Assembly: GCA_965243215.1 (NCBI GenBank)
Contig: CBDEUJ010000004.1
Coordinates: 1,537,244-1,601,243, forward strand
Direction of reading: 5' to 3'
Length of the DNA stretch: 64,000 nt
DNA from: JAJEFO01 sp009843725
Lineage (GTDB): Bacteria > Pseudomonadota > Alphaproteobacteria > Rhodobacterales > Rhodobacteraceae
Positions 8,433 through 18,585 of the stretch are shown piece after piece. A model generated the notes under the pieces. The model was not told the origin of the DNA. It did not search any database and saw only the letters and a program-made list of their open reading frames with translations. Position 1 is the first letter of the stretch. Each line of letters starts with the position of its first letter. A program made the translations under genes and the position numbers.

Positions 8433-10273
8433 ACAAGCCGCTCGTCAGTGTCGAAGGCCTGCGCATCAAGTTTCCGTCGAAACGCGGCGCGATTGCGGGA
8501 GTCCGGGACGTCTCGTTCACCATCGAGCCGGGCGAAATCGTCTGCATTGTGGGCGAGTCCGGTTCCGGCAAGTCTGTCTCTGCCTACGCGCTGATGCAGC
8601 TCACCAAGTTCTCTGGCGGCTGGGTGGCGGAAGGCCAGCTGACACTGGATGGCGGCAGCGGAGACGAGATTGACCTGCGTGCGGCAGACGAAGCACAGAT
8701 GCGCACGATTCGAGGCAACGAAATCGGCATGATCTTTCAGGAGCCCATGACGGCGCTGAACCCCTCGTACACGATCGGCTGGCAACTGGCCGAAAGCCTG
8801 CTGCACCATCGCGACATGAGCCGAGAAGAGGCCGGCGTCCGTTCGATCGAGCTGTTGAAACAGGTGCGCATCCCCGAGCCCGAACGGCGACTGAAGCAAT
8901 ATCCGCACGAGCTCAGCGGCGGCATGCGCCAGCGCATCGTCATCGCCATGGCGCTGGCCTGCGAGCCGCGTCTGCTGATTGCCGATGAACCCACCACGGC
9001 GCTCGACGTCACGGTACAGGCCGAGATTCTGGCGCTCATTCGCAAGCTGAGGGACGAGACCGGCGCGGCAGTGCTCCTGATAACCCATGACATGGCCGTT
9101 GTGGCGCAGATGGCCGACCGGGTGGTCGTGATGCACGATGGCCTCGTGGCCGAGGAGGGGCCGGTCGAGCAAGTGCTGACCGATCCGCAGGACCCCTATA
9201 CCCAGGCCCTTCTGGCGGCAGTTCCGAAACTCGGCGACATGGCCGGCAAGATCCTGCCAGAACCCATGGAAACCGTCGACACGACCGAATGCAACATCGA
9301 CAAGCCGCTTCAGCCGGGTAGCCGCGTGCTGCTCGACGTCAAGCACCTGACCAAGCGCTTCCCGATCCGCGGTGGCTGGCTGAGCCGAACCGTGGCCAAC
9401 GCACACGCAGTCGAGGACGTAACGTTTCACCTTCTCGAGAACGAGACTCTCTCGCTCGTCGGCGAAAGCGGCAGCGGCAAGTCAGTAACCGGGCTCTGCA
9501 TCTTGCGGCTGGAACGCCCCGACAGCGGCGAGATCACCTTCGACGGACAGGATCTGCTGGCACTTTCCGACGAGGAAATGCGACTGGCCCGCCGCGACAT
9601 GCAGATGATCTTTCAGGATCCCTACGGCTCGCTAAACCCGCACATGTCGCTGCTAGAGCAGGTCATCGAACCGCTGAAGAACTTCGGGCTGGAGGCCGGC
9701 AGCGCGCTCGAGGACCGTGCGGCTGAACTCTTCGACCGGGTACGCCTGCCGCGTGCCTTTCTCCGGCGGCATCCCAGCGAGCTTTCCGGAGGGCAACGCC
9801 AGCGCGTTGCCATCGCCCGCGCCTTGGCCCCGAGTCCCAAGCTGATAATTTCCGACGAGGCGGTTTCGGCGCTGGATGTGTCGATCCAGGCCGAAGTGCT
9901 GAACCTGATGATGGAACTGCAGGCCGACATGGGGATCTCGTACCTCTTCATCGGCCACGACATGGCGGTGGTCGAGCGGGTTTCGCATCGGGTCGCGGTG
10001 ATGTACCTGGGCCGGATCGTCGAGACTGCCACACGGGAACAGGTCTTTGCCAACCCGCAGCACGCATACACCAAGACGCTGCTTGCCGCCGTGCCGACAC
10101 TTGACCTTGCCCGCCGGGCCGAAAGATGGGAACTGGCGACCAGACCGCCGCCTTCGCCCATTCACCCTGTCGGACATGCGCCCGCGCCGACGCATTTCGA
10201 GAGAGTGGCCGAGGGCCATTTCGTTCTGCGTTCCGGCGTGGGTCCAGCCGATGAAGGAGAGCGCGAACCGTGA
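8429..10273 (+). CDS. Fused double ATP-binding subunit of the peptide-type ABC transporter (DppD-DppF fusion)
   Basis: A 614-residue protein with two full ABC cassettes in one chain. Cassette 1 has Walker A GESGSGKS (42-49), signature LSGGM (162-166) and Walker B LLIADEP (182-188). Cassette 2 has Walker A GESGSGKS (344-351), LSGGQ and Walker B LIISDE. Each is followed by an oligopeptide-type C-terminal region with PYTQALL or AYTKTLL. Fused forms occur regularly in alphaproteobacterial dipeptide and glutathione-type systems. ATG 8429 overlaps the permease stop and has GGAGG-like bases before it. The stop overlaps the regulator's GTG. Confidence 0.93.
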   Translation: MNKPLVSVEGLRIKFPSKRGAIAGVRDVSFTIEPGEIVCIVGESGSGKSVSAYALMQLTKFSGGWVAEGQLTLDGGSGDEIDLRAADEAQMRTIRGNEIGMIFQEPMTALNPSYTIGWQLAESLLHHRDMSREEAGVRSIELLKQVRIPEPERRLKQYPHELSGGMRQRIVIAMALACEPRLLIADEPTTALDVTVQAEILALIRKLRDETGAAVLLITHDMAVVAQMADRVVVMHDGLVAEEGPVEQVLTDPQDPYTQALLAAVPKLGDMAGKILPEPMETVDTTECNIDKPLQPGSRVLLDVKHLTKRFPIRGGWLSRTVANAHAVEDVTFHLLENETLSLVGESGSGKSVTGLCILRLERPDSGEITFDGQDLLALSDEEMRLARRDMQMIFQDPYGSLNPHMSLLEQVIEPLKNFGLEAGSALEDRAAELFDRVRLPRAFLRRHPSELSGGQRQRVAIARALAPSPKLIISDEAVSALDVSIQAEVLNLMMELQADMGISYLFIGHDMAVVERVSHRVAVMYLGRIVETATREQVFANPQHAYTKTLLAAVPTLDLARRAERWELATRPPPSPIHPVGHAPAPTHFERVAEGHFVLRSGVGPADEGEREP

Positions 10274-11277
10274 GCGGAGCAAAGGCAACCCGCCGGAACC
10301 ACGGCAAAGTCACCGCCCAGGACGTCGCCGACCATGCCGGGGTGTCGCTGACCACGGTTTCGCGCAGCATCTCCGATGCCGGCCTTGTGAACGAGACCAC
10401 GCGAGAGCGGGTGCTGAACATTGCCGGGCAACTCGGCTATCGCCCGAACATGGCCGCGCGCGTCCTGGCTGGGCGGCGATCGAACCTGATCGGCTTGCTG
10501 GTCAACAATTTCGACGACCCCGAACATCTGGACCTCTTCCGCTACGTTTCGGCCGAGGCGCAACTGCGGAACTACCACGCGATCCTGTTGAATGTCAGCC
10601 GCGGGCGCCGCGAGATGGCTTCGGTCGATACCGCCCTGCAGTTCCAGGTTGACGGGATACTGGTCGCGGCCTCGCACCTTCCGGACCAGCTTGCGCATAG
10701 CTGCGAGTCCCAGAACAAGCCGATAGTGGTCGTCGGCCGCCGGTCTCTGCGTCCCGAATACAGTTCGGTCCATTGCGACAACGACGCCGGCGCAGCGCTG
10801 GTCGCCGACTACATGCACGAAAACGGCGTCACGCGCCCGGCCTTCATCGGTGGCAACGCCGACGCCACCGTGACCAAGGAACGCATGGCGGGCTTCGTTC
10901 AGCGCATCGAAGAGCTCTATGGCTACCAACCGGTGACCAGGCTCGCCGGAGTCAACGACTATGATCGCGGCCACGCGGCAGCAATGGAGATGATGAACCT
11001 GCCGAAGCCTCCCGATGGGTTCTTCTGCTCAAGCGACCTGCTGGCGGTTGCCGTGCAGGATGCGGTGAAAGGTCGTGGTGCGCAGAAAAGCCGGGATCTC
11101 CTGGTTGTCGGCTTTGGGCAATCCCTGCTCGCGAAACTGACTGCCTACAATCTCCATTCAGTCAGCGTGCCGTTTGAGAAAATGGTCCGGGCCGCGACTT
11201 CGCTGTTGATCAGCCAGATCGAAGGCGGGAACACTGACAAGACCGAAATCGCGCTGCCCTGCGGCAGAATTGAGTGA
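10270..11277 (+). CDS. LacI-family transcriptional regulator
   Basis: A 335-residue repressor. Residues 14-60 form a LacI helix-turn-helix (TAQDVADHAGVSLTTVSRSI) with the hinge helix NMAARVLAGRRSNLIG, followed by a periplasmic-binding-protein-like sensor domain (VDGILVAAS, SSVHCDND and PDGFFCSSDLLAVA). GTG 10270 overlaps the ATPase stop, so the regulator is the last gene of the operon it probably controls. Two matching palindromes lie upstream of that operon (4680 and 4791). The inducer is likely the transported solute, which is inference. Confidence 0.9.
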   Translation: MSGAKATRRNHGKVTAQDVADHAGVSLTTVSRSISDAGLVNETTRERVLNIAGQLGYRPNMAARVLAGRRSNLIGLLVNNFDDPEHLDLFRYVSAEAQLRNYHAILLNVSRGRREMASVDTALQFQVDGILVAASHLPDQLAHSCESQNKPIVVVGRRSLRPEYSSVHCDNDAGAALVADYMHENGVTRPAFIGGNADATVTKERMAGFVQRIEELYGYQPVTRLAGVNDYDRGHAAAMEMMNLPKPPDGFFCSSDLLAVAVQDAVKGRGAQKSRDLLVVGFGQSLLAKLTAYNLHSVSVPFEKMVRAATSLLISQIEGGNTDKTEIALPCGRIE

Positions 11278-11876
11278 ACCCGGCCTTGTTGGGAGAAACG
11301 AGTCGCTCGCTTGTTTCTCGAACATCCACGCGAGACCCAACCGCAAGCGGCGACGCGCCAAGCCGAGCTTCGCGCGCACGGTCCTCGTCCTGATCATGCG
11401 CCCCTGGCTGGCGCCCGGGTCCCTGGACCCGAAATTCTGCCGGAAGATCAAGGAGAATGCCCGGACGCGATCATTGTCAGTGCGCCAGCGCAGGCCCGCA
11501 ATCGGTCTTCGGATGCGAACGGCAAGACAGCAGATGCGTTTCCGAAGGTGCCGTCTCCAGCCCTTCTGCTTCGCCGTCGTGCCCGGGCCAACCGAACGCT
11601 CCCTGTGGAACAGTAGTTCGCCGCGGCCAACGCGCTCCGGCCAGTCACTCGAAGCCAAAGGCAGTTCCTCGATTCAAATCCACCGATTGCGCGCCGCTGT
11701 GCGGACAGGCTCCCGCGTGGATCACCCAGATGCCTCGCGTCTCCGGAAACTTCGCCACCTATGCGATTCCTGGTGCAGCCGAGATCGGCACGCCAACGTC
11801 GCAATTTCGGCCAAGCGCGACGGACGCCCATGCATGCGCGCTCCAACGGTTCGTCACCGGGGAAGTCAGCGTGGAA
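11278..11876. other. 600-base convergent intergenic stretch, no gene found
   Basis: This lies between the 3' ends of the LacI-type gene and the sulfatase. Several overlapping frames are open, but none combines a ribosome site with a recognisable motif. No strong T-tailed hairpin was found. It may be decayed coding DNA. Confidence 0.5.
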
Positions 11877-13358
11877 TCACGATACTGAGCCTTCGCCCAA
11901 AGCACGCTGTTCGCCTGGCGTCGGCGTGTGATTGAATGCGTGCGCGCTTCTGCACGCCTCGATACCGCCGAGTTCCGCAATCCTTCGATTCTGATCGGCG
12001 AAACATCGGGCGTTGACTTTTTCGGGATCGCAAATGGCCCTCAACCGGCTTTCGCCTTCCCGCCAGGCCGCCATAACCACGGGATCGCTGACTCCGTCGT
12101 GGGCCAGATCATGCAGTTCATGAGGGTCTTGCGCCAGGTTGAACAGTTGGGCGTCGTGCCCGACATAGTACACGAACTTCCAGTTCCCCCACCGCGCCAT
12201 GAAGGATCCGGTCGTCGAGCCGCCGTCATGGTACTCGCTGAACACGGTACGGTTCGGGTCGTCCTTCTCTCCTGCGATCGAGCGCAGCGAACGGCCCGGA
12301 CAGTGTACATCAGAGCTGTCCGAAGCGGCGGTTACGTCGACCGCAGTCGCCGCCAGGTCTACGAGGCTTGTCCCGGTGCCGACCCGCTTCCCCACGGGAA
12401 CTCCGGGGCCAGCGACAATCATGGGGATTCCGGCCGATGCCTCGTACATGACCTGCTTGGTCCAGAGGCCATGATCGCCCATCATGTCACCGTGATCCGA
12501 CACGTAGACGACCACCGTGTTGTCCGCCTGCCCCGACTGGTCCAGCGCAGAAAGGATGCGTCCCACGCAGTCGTCCATGAAGGAGACGAGGCCATAGTAT
12601 GCGGCCTTGGCCTCACGCACCTTTCGTCGGTCGAAATGCCGATCGTAGTCGAAGAAACGGGCCATGTTGTTCAGTTCGGCATGCCGGGGCCGCAGCGAAT
12701 GCTCATACGCGATCGGAAAGTCGACGGCCTCCGGATCGTAGAGATCGTAGTACTCCGAAGGCGCGACAAGGGGGTAGTGCGGGCTGACCAGTGACACGAA
12801 TGTCGCCCACGGAGCTGCTGACTCTCCGCGCGCGAGCAGCCAATCGCATGCCGCCTGGGTTATTTCCAGGTCGTAGTCTGTGTAGGAACTCGTTCCCGCG
12901 CCGACATCTGCGGCAAGTTCCCGAGCGGATTCGAAGTCCGGAGGATCTTCGCGCAAGAGCCCGGCAGGCCAGCCGACACCGCCAACGACATGCATCGGCA
13001 GAATTTCCCGCGAGAACCCGTTGTCGTCCTCGCTCGAACGGAAGTGCAGCTTTCCGATCGAAGTGACCTCGACGCCGCCGTCACGCAACTTGTGCATCCA
13101 GCTCCGGGGAACGCCGCGATAGGGCGTGGCGCTGTCCCAGCAGCCGATGTTGTGAACGTAGTCGCCACACGCCATGGCAGCACGCGCGGGAACGCAAACG
13201 GGTGACGGCGTGTAGGCATTCTCGAAGATCGTCCCACGGCCGGCGAGGCCGTCCAGATTCGGCGTTTTGACAACGGGGTGACCGGCGCAGCCCATGGCGT
13301 CCTTGCGATGCTCGTCCGAGATGACGATCAGGAAGTTGTTGCCCGGGGCTGCATTCAT
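11877..13358 (-). CDS. Sulfatase, type I formylglycine-dependent (choline-sulfatase-like)
   Basis: A 493-residue alkaline-phosphatase-superfamily sulfatase. It opens with the metal-binding stretch IVISDEHR (11-18). The catalytic signature is C-V-P-A-R at residues 55-59, where Cys55 would be converted to formylglycine. Later come YVSDHGDMMGDHGLW, the second metal-site motif, and a C-terminal HELHDLAHD typical of choline-sulfatase relatives. No signal peptide is seen, so it is probably cytoplasmic. ATG 13358 is chosen because AAGGA lies about ten bases upstream; an in-frame upstream start adds 13 residues. No maturation enzyme or dedicated transporter adjoins it, and the substrate is unknown. 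Confidence 0.87.
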   Translation of the reverse strand: MNAAPGNNFLIVISDEHRKDAMGCAGHPVVKTPNLDGLAGRGTIFENAYTPSPVCVPARAAMACGDYVHNIGCWDSATPYRGVPRSWMHKLRDGGVEVTSIGKLHFRSSEDDNGFSREILPMHVVGGVGWPAGLLREDPPDFESARELAADVGAGTSSYTDYDLEITQAACDWLLARGESAAPWATFVSLVSPHYPLVAPSEYYDLYDPEAVDFPIAYEHSLRPRHAELNNMARFFDYDRHFDRRKVREAKAAYYGLVSFMDDCVGRILSALDQSGQADNTVVVYVSDHGDMMGDHGLWTKQVMYEASAGIPMIVAGPGVPVGKRVGTGTSLVDLAATAVDVTAASDSSDVHCPGRSLRSIAGEKDDPNRTVFSEYHDGGSTTGSFMARWGNWKFVYYVGHDAQLFNLAQDPHELHDLAHDGVSDPVVMAAWREGESRLRAICDPEKVNARCFADQNRRIAELGGIEACRSAHAFNHTPTPGEQRALGEGSVS

Positions 13359-14060
13359 TTCTGGAGCGTCCTTTGGGTTGAGCTGCAGAAGCAGCACGGA
13401 GATTGGCGTTTCACAAGAATTCCCACGGCTTCATTGTTCTGCCATGCAACATGAAGATTGTCCCTGCCCGACAGATTCTGATCAAGATCGCGTGGAGCGG
13501 CCGGATCATCGCCTGCATTGACAACGGTTTCGACGCCGATCGCGAACCGAGCAGACTTCATGTCGCGATCCCGCCAGAGTCTTCCACCTGAGGCCAATTG
13601 AAGTTCGTGCGGATGCAAAGGCCTCGAATGGACGGGCTTCATTCGACGGATGGCAAGCACCAGGACCGTGCAATCAGAATTTGACGATGCCGTGCTCTGG
13701 ACAAGCAACGCATGTTGAGGCTTGGATTTACGTCAGACGCATATCGTGGGAGTGCATTGCAATGCCGTTGCCGCCCAACCGGCTGCGAAGCTTCAGGACT
13801 GCAACTCGACATCAGTGCTCCAAAGGCGCTGCAGCGGAGCTGAACATCTTGCTGGCCGACAACAGGCAGCCAATCAGGCTCCTCGATCGGCAAGCCGGAA
13901 GGCAACGCTCGCCGCGTTTCCGGAGGGTGCCGCTGACCGAGGTCATGCACCGCACTTGCCTAAGCATCGCCGGCGGGTTGGCGCTGCTGGCACGAAGCCC
14001 TTCAGACGACCTGAAGTCGTCGGCGCCAAAGATCGAAGTCAGGTCCCGCGACGGGGTTCC
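13359..14060. other. 700-base divergent intergenic stretch between sulfatase and psuK
   Basis: It must carry the promoters of both flanking genes, but I could not fix clear -35/-10 boxes. The open frames within it lack ribosome sites and motifs. One frame continues into psuK from 13722, but that extension has no family resemblance and was excluded. Confidence 0.5.
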
Positions 14061-14954
14061 ATGACCGCTGCCGCCAGGATTCCATGCATCGGTTCAGCAC
14101 ATTGGGATGTGATTGGCCGCACAGGCATTGCCATGACGGAAGGCTCTGACGTGGCGGGGCGCATTGACCGGCGTCCCGGTGGGGTCGCCATGAACATAGC
14201 CGCTTCGCTGGCGCAGTTCGGCATGGCACCGACGCTGCTCTCAGCCATTGGCGAAGACGATGAAGGCGAGAGGCTGATCTCCCTTGCATCCGAAATCGGA
14301 ATTGACACGACCTGCGTCTACAAGACGGCAGAACTGCCAACAGACAGCTACATGGCCATCGAGGGATCAGCCGGCCTGTTCGCCGCGATTGCCGACACGC
14401 ATTCGCTGGAAGCTGCAGGCGACAGGATTCTCGAGCCGCTTGCGGATGGGCGCCTCGGATCGGCCGGGGCGCCGTTCGCCGGAGCCATAGCGCTTGACGG
14501 AAACCTCACCAGTGCGCTCCTGGCAAGAATCTCGAAAAGCCGGCTCTTCGAGAAGGCGGACCTGCGCGTGACATCGGCCTCTCCTGGCAAGGCCGAACGG
14601 CTTGTGCCGCTGCTCGGCATGCCGAACGCCACCGTGTACGTCAACATCGAGGAAGCCGGGATCCTGTGCAGTTCTCGATTCGACAATGCAGGAGAAGCCG
14701 CAAGAGCATTGCTGGAACTTGGCGCAAGTCGAGCCTTGGTCACGAACGGTGAGCATGCAGCGGCCGATGGATCCCGCGCCGGCATCGTCCTGGCGGATCC
14801 GCCCGCAGCAAACGTGACACGCGTCACAGGTGCCGGCGACACCTTCCTCGCGGCGCATGTTGCAGCCGAAATCGCCGGCGCGACACCCAGGGATGCACTG
14901 GACGAGGCACTCAGGGCCGCATCGGACCACGTCTCGGGAGGACCGGATCAATGA
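14061..14954 (+). CDS. psuK: PfkB-family kinase, probable pseudouridine kinase
   Basis: A 297-residue ribokinase-type sugar kinase that would phosphorylate pseudouridine to its 5'-monophosphate. PfkB marks are the early GSAHWDVIGR, the PGGVAMNIAASLAQFG glycine motif (about residues 39-54) and the catalytic VTGAGDTFLAAH near the C-terminus, which carries the anion hole and catalytic Asp. ATG 14061 gives the family length; the frame is open upstream but unrelated there. The stop overlaps the psuG start (ATGA), and that coupling is the main reason to choose pseudouridine over other sugars. Confidence 0.85.
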   Translation: MTAAARIPCIGSAHWDVIGRTGIAMTEGSDVAGRIDRRPGGVAMNIAASLAQFGMAPTLLSAIGEDDEGERLISLASEIGIDTTCVYKTAELPTDSYMAIEGSAGLFAAIADTHSLEAAGDRILEPLADGRLGSAGAPFAGAIALDGNLTSALLARISKSRLFEKADLRVTSASPGKAERLVPLLGMPNATVYVNIEEAGILCSSRFDNAGEAARALLELGASRALVTNGEHAAADGSRAGIVLADPPAANVTRVTGAGDTFLAAHVAAEIAGATPRDALDEALRAASDHVSGGPDQ

Positions 14955-15874
14955 CACTGCCCCTCAAGATCGATGAAGAAGTCCGGGATGCGCTCAAGGG
15001 TGGCAGGCCAGTGGTCGCCCTGGAATCCACGATCGTTTCACACGGCATGCCCTATCCCCAGAACATTGAGACGGCACGCTCTGCCGCGAACGCCGTGCGA
15101 AACGAAGGTGCGGTGCCCGCGACCATCGCCGTGCTGTCCGGCCAGATGACGGTCGGCATGTCGGAGGCCGACATGGATGTCCTCGCACGGGCTGGTCGCA
15201 CGGTCCGGAAGCTGTCGCGTGCCAATCTGGCATCCTGCATCGCTGCCGGGGAAACAGGATCAACGACCGTAGCCGCAACCATGATCGCGGCACATCTCGC
15301 CGGGATCGAGGTCTTTGCCACCGGAGGCATCGGCGGTGTCCACAGGGGCGCGGAAGCGAGCTTTGACATCTCGGCCGACCTCCAGGAACTCTCGATCACG
15401 CCGGTCGCGGTGGTCTGTGCAGGGGCGAAGGCAATTCTCGACATCCCGAAAACGCTGGAAGTGCTGGAGACGCTTGGCGTCCCGGTCACCACTTTCGGCA
15501 GCCCGGACTTCCCGGCCTTTTGGTCGCGCGCCTCCTCCGTTCCGTCGCCTTCCATGTCAAGCAGCACCCGTCAGATTGCCCGGGAATTCCTTCTGCGTCG
15601 ACGCCTTGGCCTGCAAGGCGGACAATTGGTCGCCAATCCCGTTCCTGCAGAGGATGAGATTCCCGCGGCAGTCATGAATCCGCTGATTGAGCACGCGGTT
15701 GCCGAGGCAAGGGAGCGAGCCACCGGCCCTTCGCTCACGCCTTTTGTCCTTGGTCGCATCTTCGAGTTGTCGGAGGGGCGTTCCGCGAAGGCAAATGCTG
15801 CCCTCATGCTGAGCAATGCGCGATTGGCGGCAAGAATTGCGTCCGATCTCTCCGATCTTCGCAGAACGGAATGA
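14951..15874 (+). CDS. psuG: Pseudouridine-5'-phosphate glycosidase
   Basis: A 307-residue enzyme of the IndA/PsuG family that splits pseudouridine 5'-phosphate into uracil and ribose 5-phosphate. Family motifs are ALESTIVSHGMPYPQN (the Glu at 25 corresponds to the catalytic acid), FATGGIGGVHRGAE, and CAGAKAILDIPKTLE, whose Lys forms the imine in characterised enzymes. NPVPAEDEIP near the C-terminus is also conserved. With the coupled kinase this makes a complete two-step salvage route. No dedicated nucleoside transporter is adjacent. Confidence 0.93.
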   Translation: MTLPLKIDEEVRDALKGGRPVVALESTIVSHGMPYPQNIETARSAANAVRNEGAVPATIAVLSGQMTVGMSEADMDVLARAGRTVRKLSRANLASCIAAGETGSTTVAATMIAAHLAGIEVFATGGIGGVHRGAEASFDISADLQELSITPVAVVCAGAKAILDIPKTLEVLETLGVPVTTFGSPDFPAFWSRASSVPSPSMSSSTRQIAREFLLRRRLGLQGGQLVANPVPAEDEIPAAVMNPLIEHAVAEARERATGPSLTPFVLGRIFELSEGRSAKANAALMLSNARLAARIASDLSDLRRTE

Positions 15875-16003
15875 CTGCCGTCAGACCAGGTGCGAGCGCC
15901 GCCTCAAGCCCTGAGTTTTCTCGACATCCCGGGACGATGCCGACGATCAGGACATTCCACTGCAACAGCGAGGACCGACGATGGTGAAGCGCGTTCACCG
16001 CCC

Positions 16004-17119
16004 TCAATGCGCTTCGCGAAGCAAGGTCAGGTAGTCTTCCGGTCCAGCCGGCCTTGGGTTTGTCTTGGCCAAATGGTCCTTGGATGCCTTTTCGGCGATC
16101 TCAGGCAGAACGTCGGCTGCAACGCCCAGTTCCGCCAGCCTTGCAGGCAGGCCCAGGCCGGATACGAATTCCGTCAGCCAGACATGCAGATCCGCATCTT
16201 CAGGAAGGCTCGCCGCCCCGCGAAGATCGGCGTAGGCGAGATCGGCGTGACCCGCATTGAAGCGCAGGACATGGGGCAGCAGTATCCCGATCAACGTGCC
16301 ATGGTGGAGATGCAGCTCTCCCAGCGGCGTGGCCATGGCGTGGGCGGCCCCGAGCGCCTTTTGCAGGCACATGCCGCCCATCAATGCAGCCATCATCATC
16401 TCCCACCGCGCTTCCCGGTTGCTCCCATCCTGGACGGCAACGGGCAGCCACTTCGCGGCGCGCCGGACGGCGTCAAGTGCAATTGCGGCGGCGGGCGGGT
16501 TCTCCAAAGGGCTGCAATACGTCTCAATCCCGTGGCTCAACGCATCGATCCCCGTGGCAGCGGTCAATCGCGAAGGCAGGGAAAGCGTCAGCTCAGGATC
16601 ACAGATCACGACGTCCGCAACCATGTTCAGGTTCACGGCCACGCATTTCGATCCGTCCAGAAGGGACATCACGCATGCGCGGCCCACCTCCGCCCCGGTG
16701 CCGGCAGCCGTCGGGATCGCGATCTGCCGTGCGACCTTGCCGATCCTGTCCGACCCGCCTTGCTTGACGTTGTAGTCAGCCAGGCTTCCGCCATGGCTCG
16801 CCAGCAAGGCAACCGCCTTTGCCAGATCGATGGGCGACCCGCCTCCGAGCGCGATCACCCCGTCACAGCCTCTCTCGTTCCAGATCTCGATGCAGTCGAG
16901 GAGCGATCGTTCAGTCGGGTTTTCCGTCGTGCCGTCATATACCACCGGATCCAAGGGCCTCGCGGCATCAAGGGCACGCTGCAGAATCCCCGCATCCGCC
17001 ACGCCTGCGTCTGTCACGAGCAACGGGCGCTTCAAGCCAAGCCGCACGATTTCATCTCCAAGGCCTGCAATGGCGCCAAAGTCGAAGTGGATGCGCGACA
17101 GATACTGGATCAGCGGCAT
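16004..17119 (-). CDS. Iron-containing (group III) alcohol dehydrogenase
   Basis: A 371-residue NAD(P)-dependent dehydrogenase of the Fe-ADH family. The nucleotide loop GGGSPIDLAKA and the metal-binding residues are complete: the D and H in GIDALSHGIE, the H in GAAHAMATPLG, and the H in HHGTLIGILLPHV. It is therefore expected to be a metal-dependent enzyme rather than a metal-free maleylacetate reductase. Its ATG overlaps the stop of the aldehyde dehydrogenase by one base (TGATG), making it the last gene of the leftward operon. It would interconvert an alcohol and aldehyde in the pathway; the substrate is unknown. Confidence 0.88.
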   Translation of the reverse strand: MPLIQYLSRIHFDFGAIAGLGDEIVRLGLKRPLLVTDAGVADAGILQRALDAARPLDPVVYDGTTENPTERSLLDCIEIWNERGCDGVIALGGGSPIDLAKAVALLASHGGSLADYNVKQGGSDRIGKVARQIAIPTAAGTGAEVGRACVMSLLDGSKCVAVNLNMVADVVICDPELTLSLPSRLTAATGIDALSHGIETYCSPLENPPAAAIALDAVRRAAKWLPVAVQDGSNREARWEMMMAALMGGMCLQKALGAAHAMATPLGELHLHHGTLIGILLPHVLRFNAGHADLAYADLRGAASLPEDADLHVWLTEFVSGLGLPARLAELGVAADVLPEIAEKASKDHLAKTNPRPAGPEDYLTLLREAH

Positions 17120-18567
17120 CAGTCTTCGACCTCGTAGTAGATGTGCTTGGTCTCCAGGAAGTCGTTCATCGCCTCAATGCCATGGAGCCGCCCTATTCCG
17201 CTTTCGCGGTAACCGCCGGTTTCGACTTCTGCAAAGAGCCGGTTATGCGAATTGAGCCAAACCGTTCCAAAGCGCAGCTTGCGCGCCATGCGCATCGAGA
17301 CGTTCAGGTCGTTGGTGTACACGGAGGCGGCAAGGCCGAAACGGGTGGCATTGGCCTTCGAGACGGCCTCCGACTCGTCGCTGAAGCGTTCAAGCGACAC
17401 GATCGGGCCGAATAGCTCGTCCTGCACAAGGTCATGAGACACGTCATCAATTTCGAACATCGACGGCGTTATGAAGAAACCGTCTGACAACTCGTCGCCG
17501 CCAGCCTTGCCGCGCACCACCAGACTGGCCTCCACACCCGCACGATCGACAATGCCAAGAAGCCGCTGCTGACTCGGCTTGTCTATGACCGGACCCAGTT
17601 CAACTCCCTCGGCACGTGCGTCCCCTGTCGTTGTCGTCTCGTATGCGACCCGCAGGCGTGCCTTCACCTCGTCATAGATCGTGTCCTGCACGAGCACCCG
17701 GCTGATGCACGTGCACATTTGCCCGTTGAGCGCCAACGAACCGCGCTTGATCTCCGTCACCGCCCCGTCGAGGTCCGCACCATCAAAGACCAGCGCAGGA
17801 GCCTTGCCGCCCAGCTCCAGCGAGACATGCTTGATCGTGTCTGCAGCATTGGCCATGATGATCCTGCCCGTGCGGGACGATCCGGTAAACGAAATCACGT
17901 CGATCTCGGGATGCGTGGACAGAACGGTGCCAACCTCGGTGCCGTATTCGTTAACGGAGTTGACCACGCCCTTTGGCAGCGATTCGACGGACTCGAAACA
18001 GGCCATGACCGCAGCATTGGTCAACGGAGTTTGCGAAGCCGGCTTGGTGATGACCGTGCAACCGGCCGCCAGCGCCGGAGCGGCGGACCGAACCAGCAGC
18101 GTCACCGGTGCATTCCAGGGCACGATGACCGACGCGACACCCGATGCCTCTCGCGTCATGAGACTCATCTTGCCGGGTGCGCTCTCGAAAGTTCGCCCAA
18201 AGACATTTCTTGCAACGCCCGCGTAGTAGCGTGCCTCACCATAGCCGGCAGCAAGCTCGTGCCTGGCCTGGCCACGCACCTTGCCATTCTCCTTGGCCAT
18301 CAGGTCTGCGATCTCATCCGCGCGGGACTCCAGGACTTCGGCGAATTCAAGCAGCGCTGCCGCTCGAAGCCGCGGGCTGGATGCCCAATCCGTGGTCTCG
18401 AAGGCGTCGCGGGCCGCCATCACCGCCTGGCCCGCCAGTTCGGCCGACCCGTTCGGAGCCTCGGCGAAGACTGACCCGTCAGAGGGGTTCTGGACCGGGT
18501 TCATCCCGTTTGGCGCGTCCGAAACCCACGCACCGCCAATATAGTGATGTCCTTCCTTGGATGGCAT
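17119..18567 (-). CDS. NAD(P)-dependent aldehyde dehydrogenase
   Basis: A 482-residue ALDH-superfamily enzyme oxidising an aldehyde to the acid. Catalytic residues are present: Asn152 in VPWNAP, Lys175 in TKPA, the SFTGSSRTGR cofactor loop (227-235), Glu251 in ELGGKAP and nucleophile Cys285 in NGQMC. It follows the flavin monooxygenase by 18 bases and overlaps the alcohol dehydrogenase. In context it may handle the aldehyde released by the E1-type decarboxylase of the same operon; that link is inference. Confidence 0.92.
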   Translation of the reverse strand: MPSKEGHHYIGGAWVSDAPNGMNPVQNPSDGSVFAEAPNGSAELAGQAVMAARDAFETTDWASSPRLRAAALLEFAEVLESRADEIADLMAKENGKVRGQARHELAAGYGEARYYAGVARNVFGRTFESAPGKMSLMTREASGVASVIVPWNAPVTLLVRSAAPALAAGCTVITKPASQTPLTNAAVMACFESVESLPKGVVNSVNEYGTEVGTVLSTHPEIDVISFTGSSRTGRIIMANAADTIKHVSLELGGKAPALVFDGADLDGAVTEIKRGSLALNGQMCTCISRVLVQDTIYDEVKARLRVAYETTTTGDARAEGVELGPVIDKPSQQRLLGIVDRAGVEASLVVRGKAGGDELSDGFFITPSMFEIDDVSHDLVQDELFGPIVSLERFSDESEAVSKANATRFGLAASVYTNDLNVSMRMARKLRFGTVWLNSHNRLFAEVETGGYRESGIGRLHGIEAMNDFLETKHIYYEVED

Positions 18568-18585
18568 GTAAGGAACCTCCGAAGC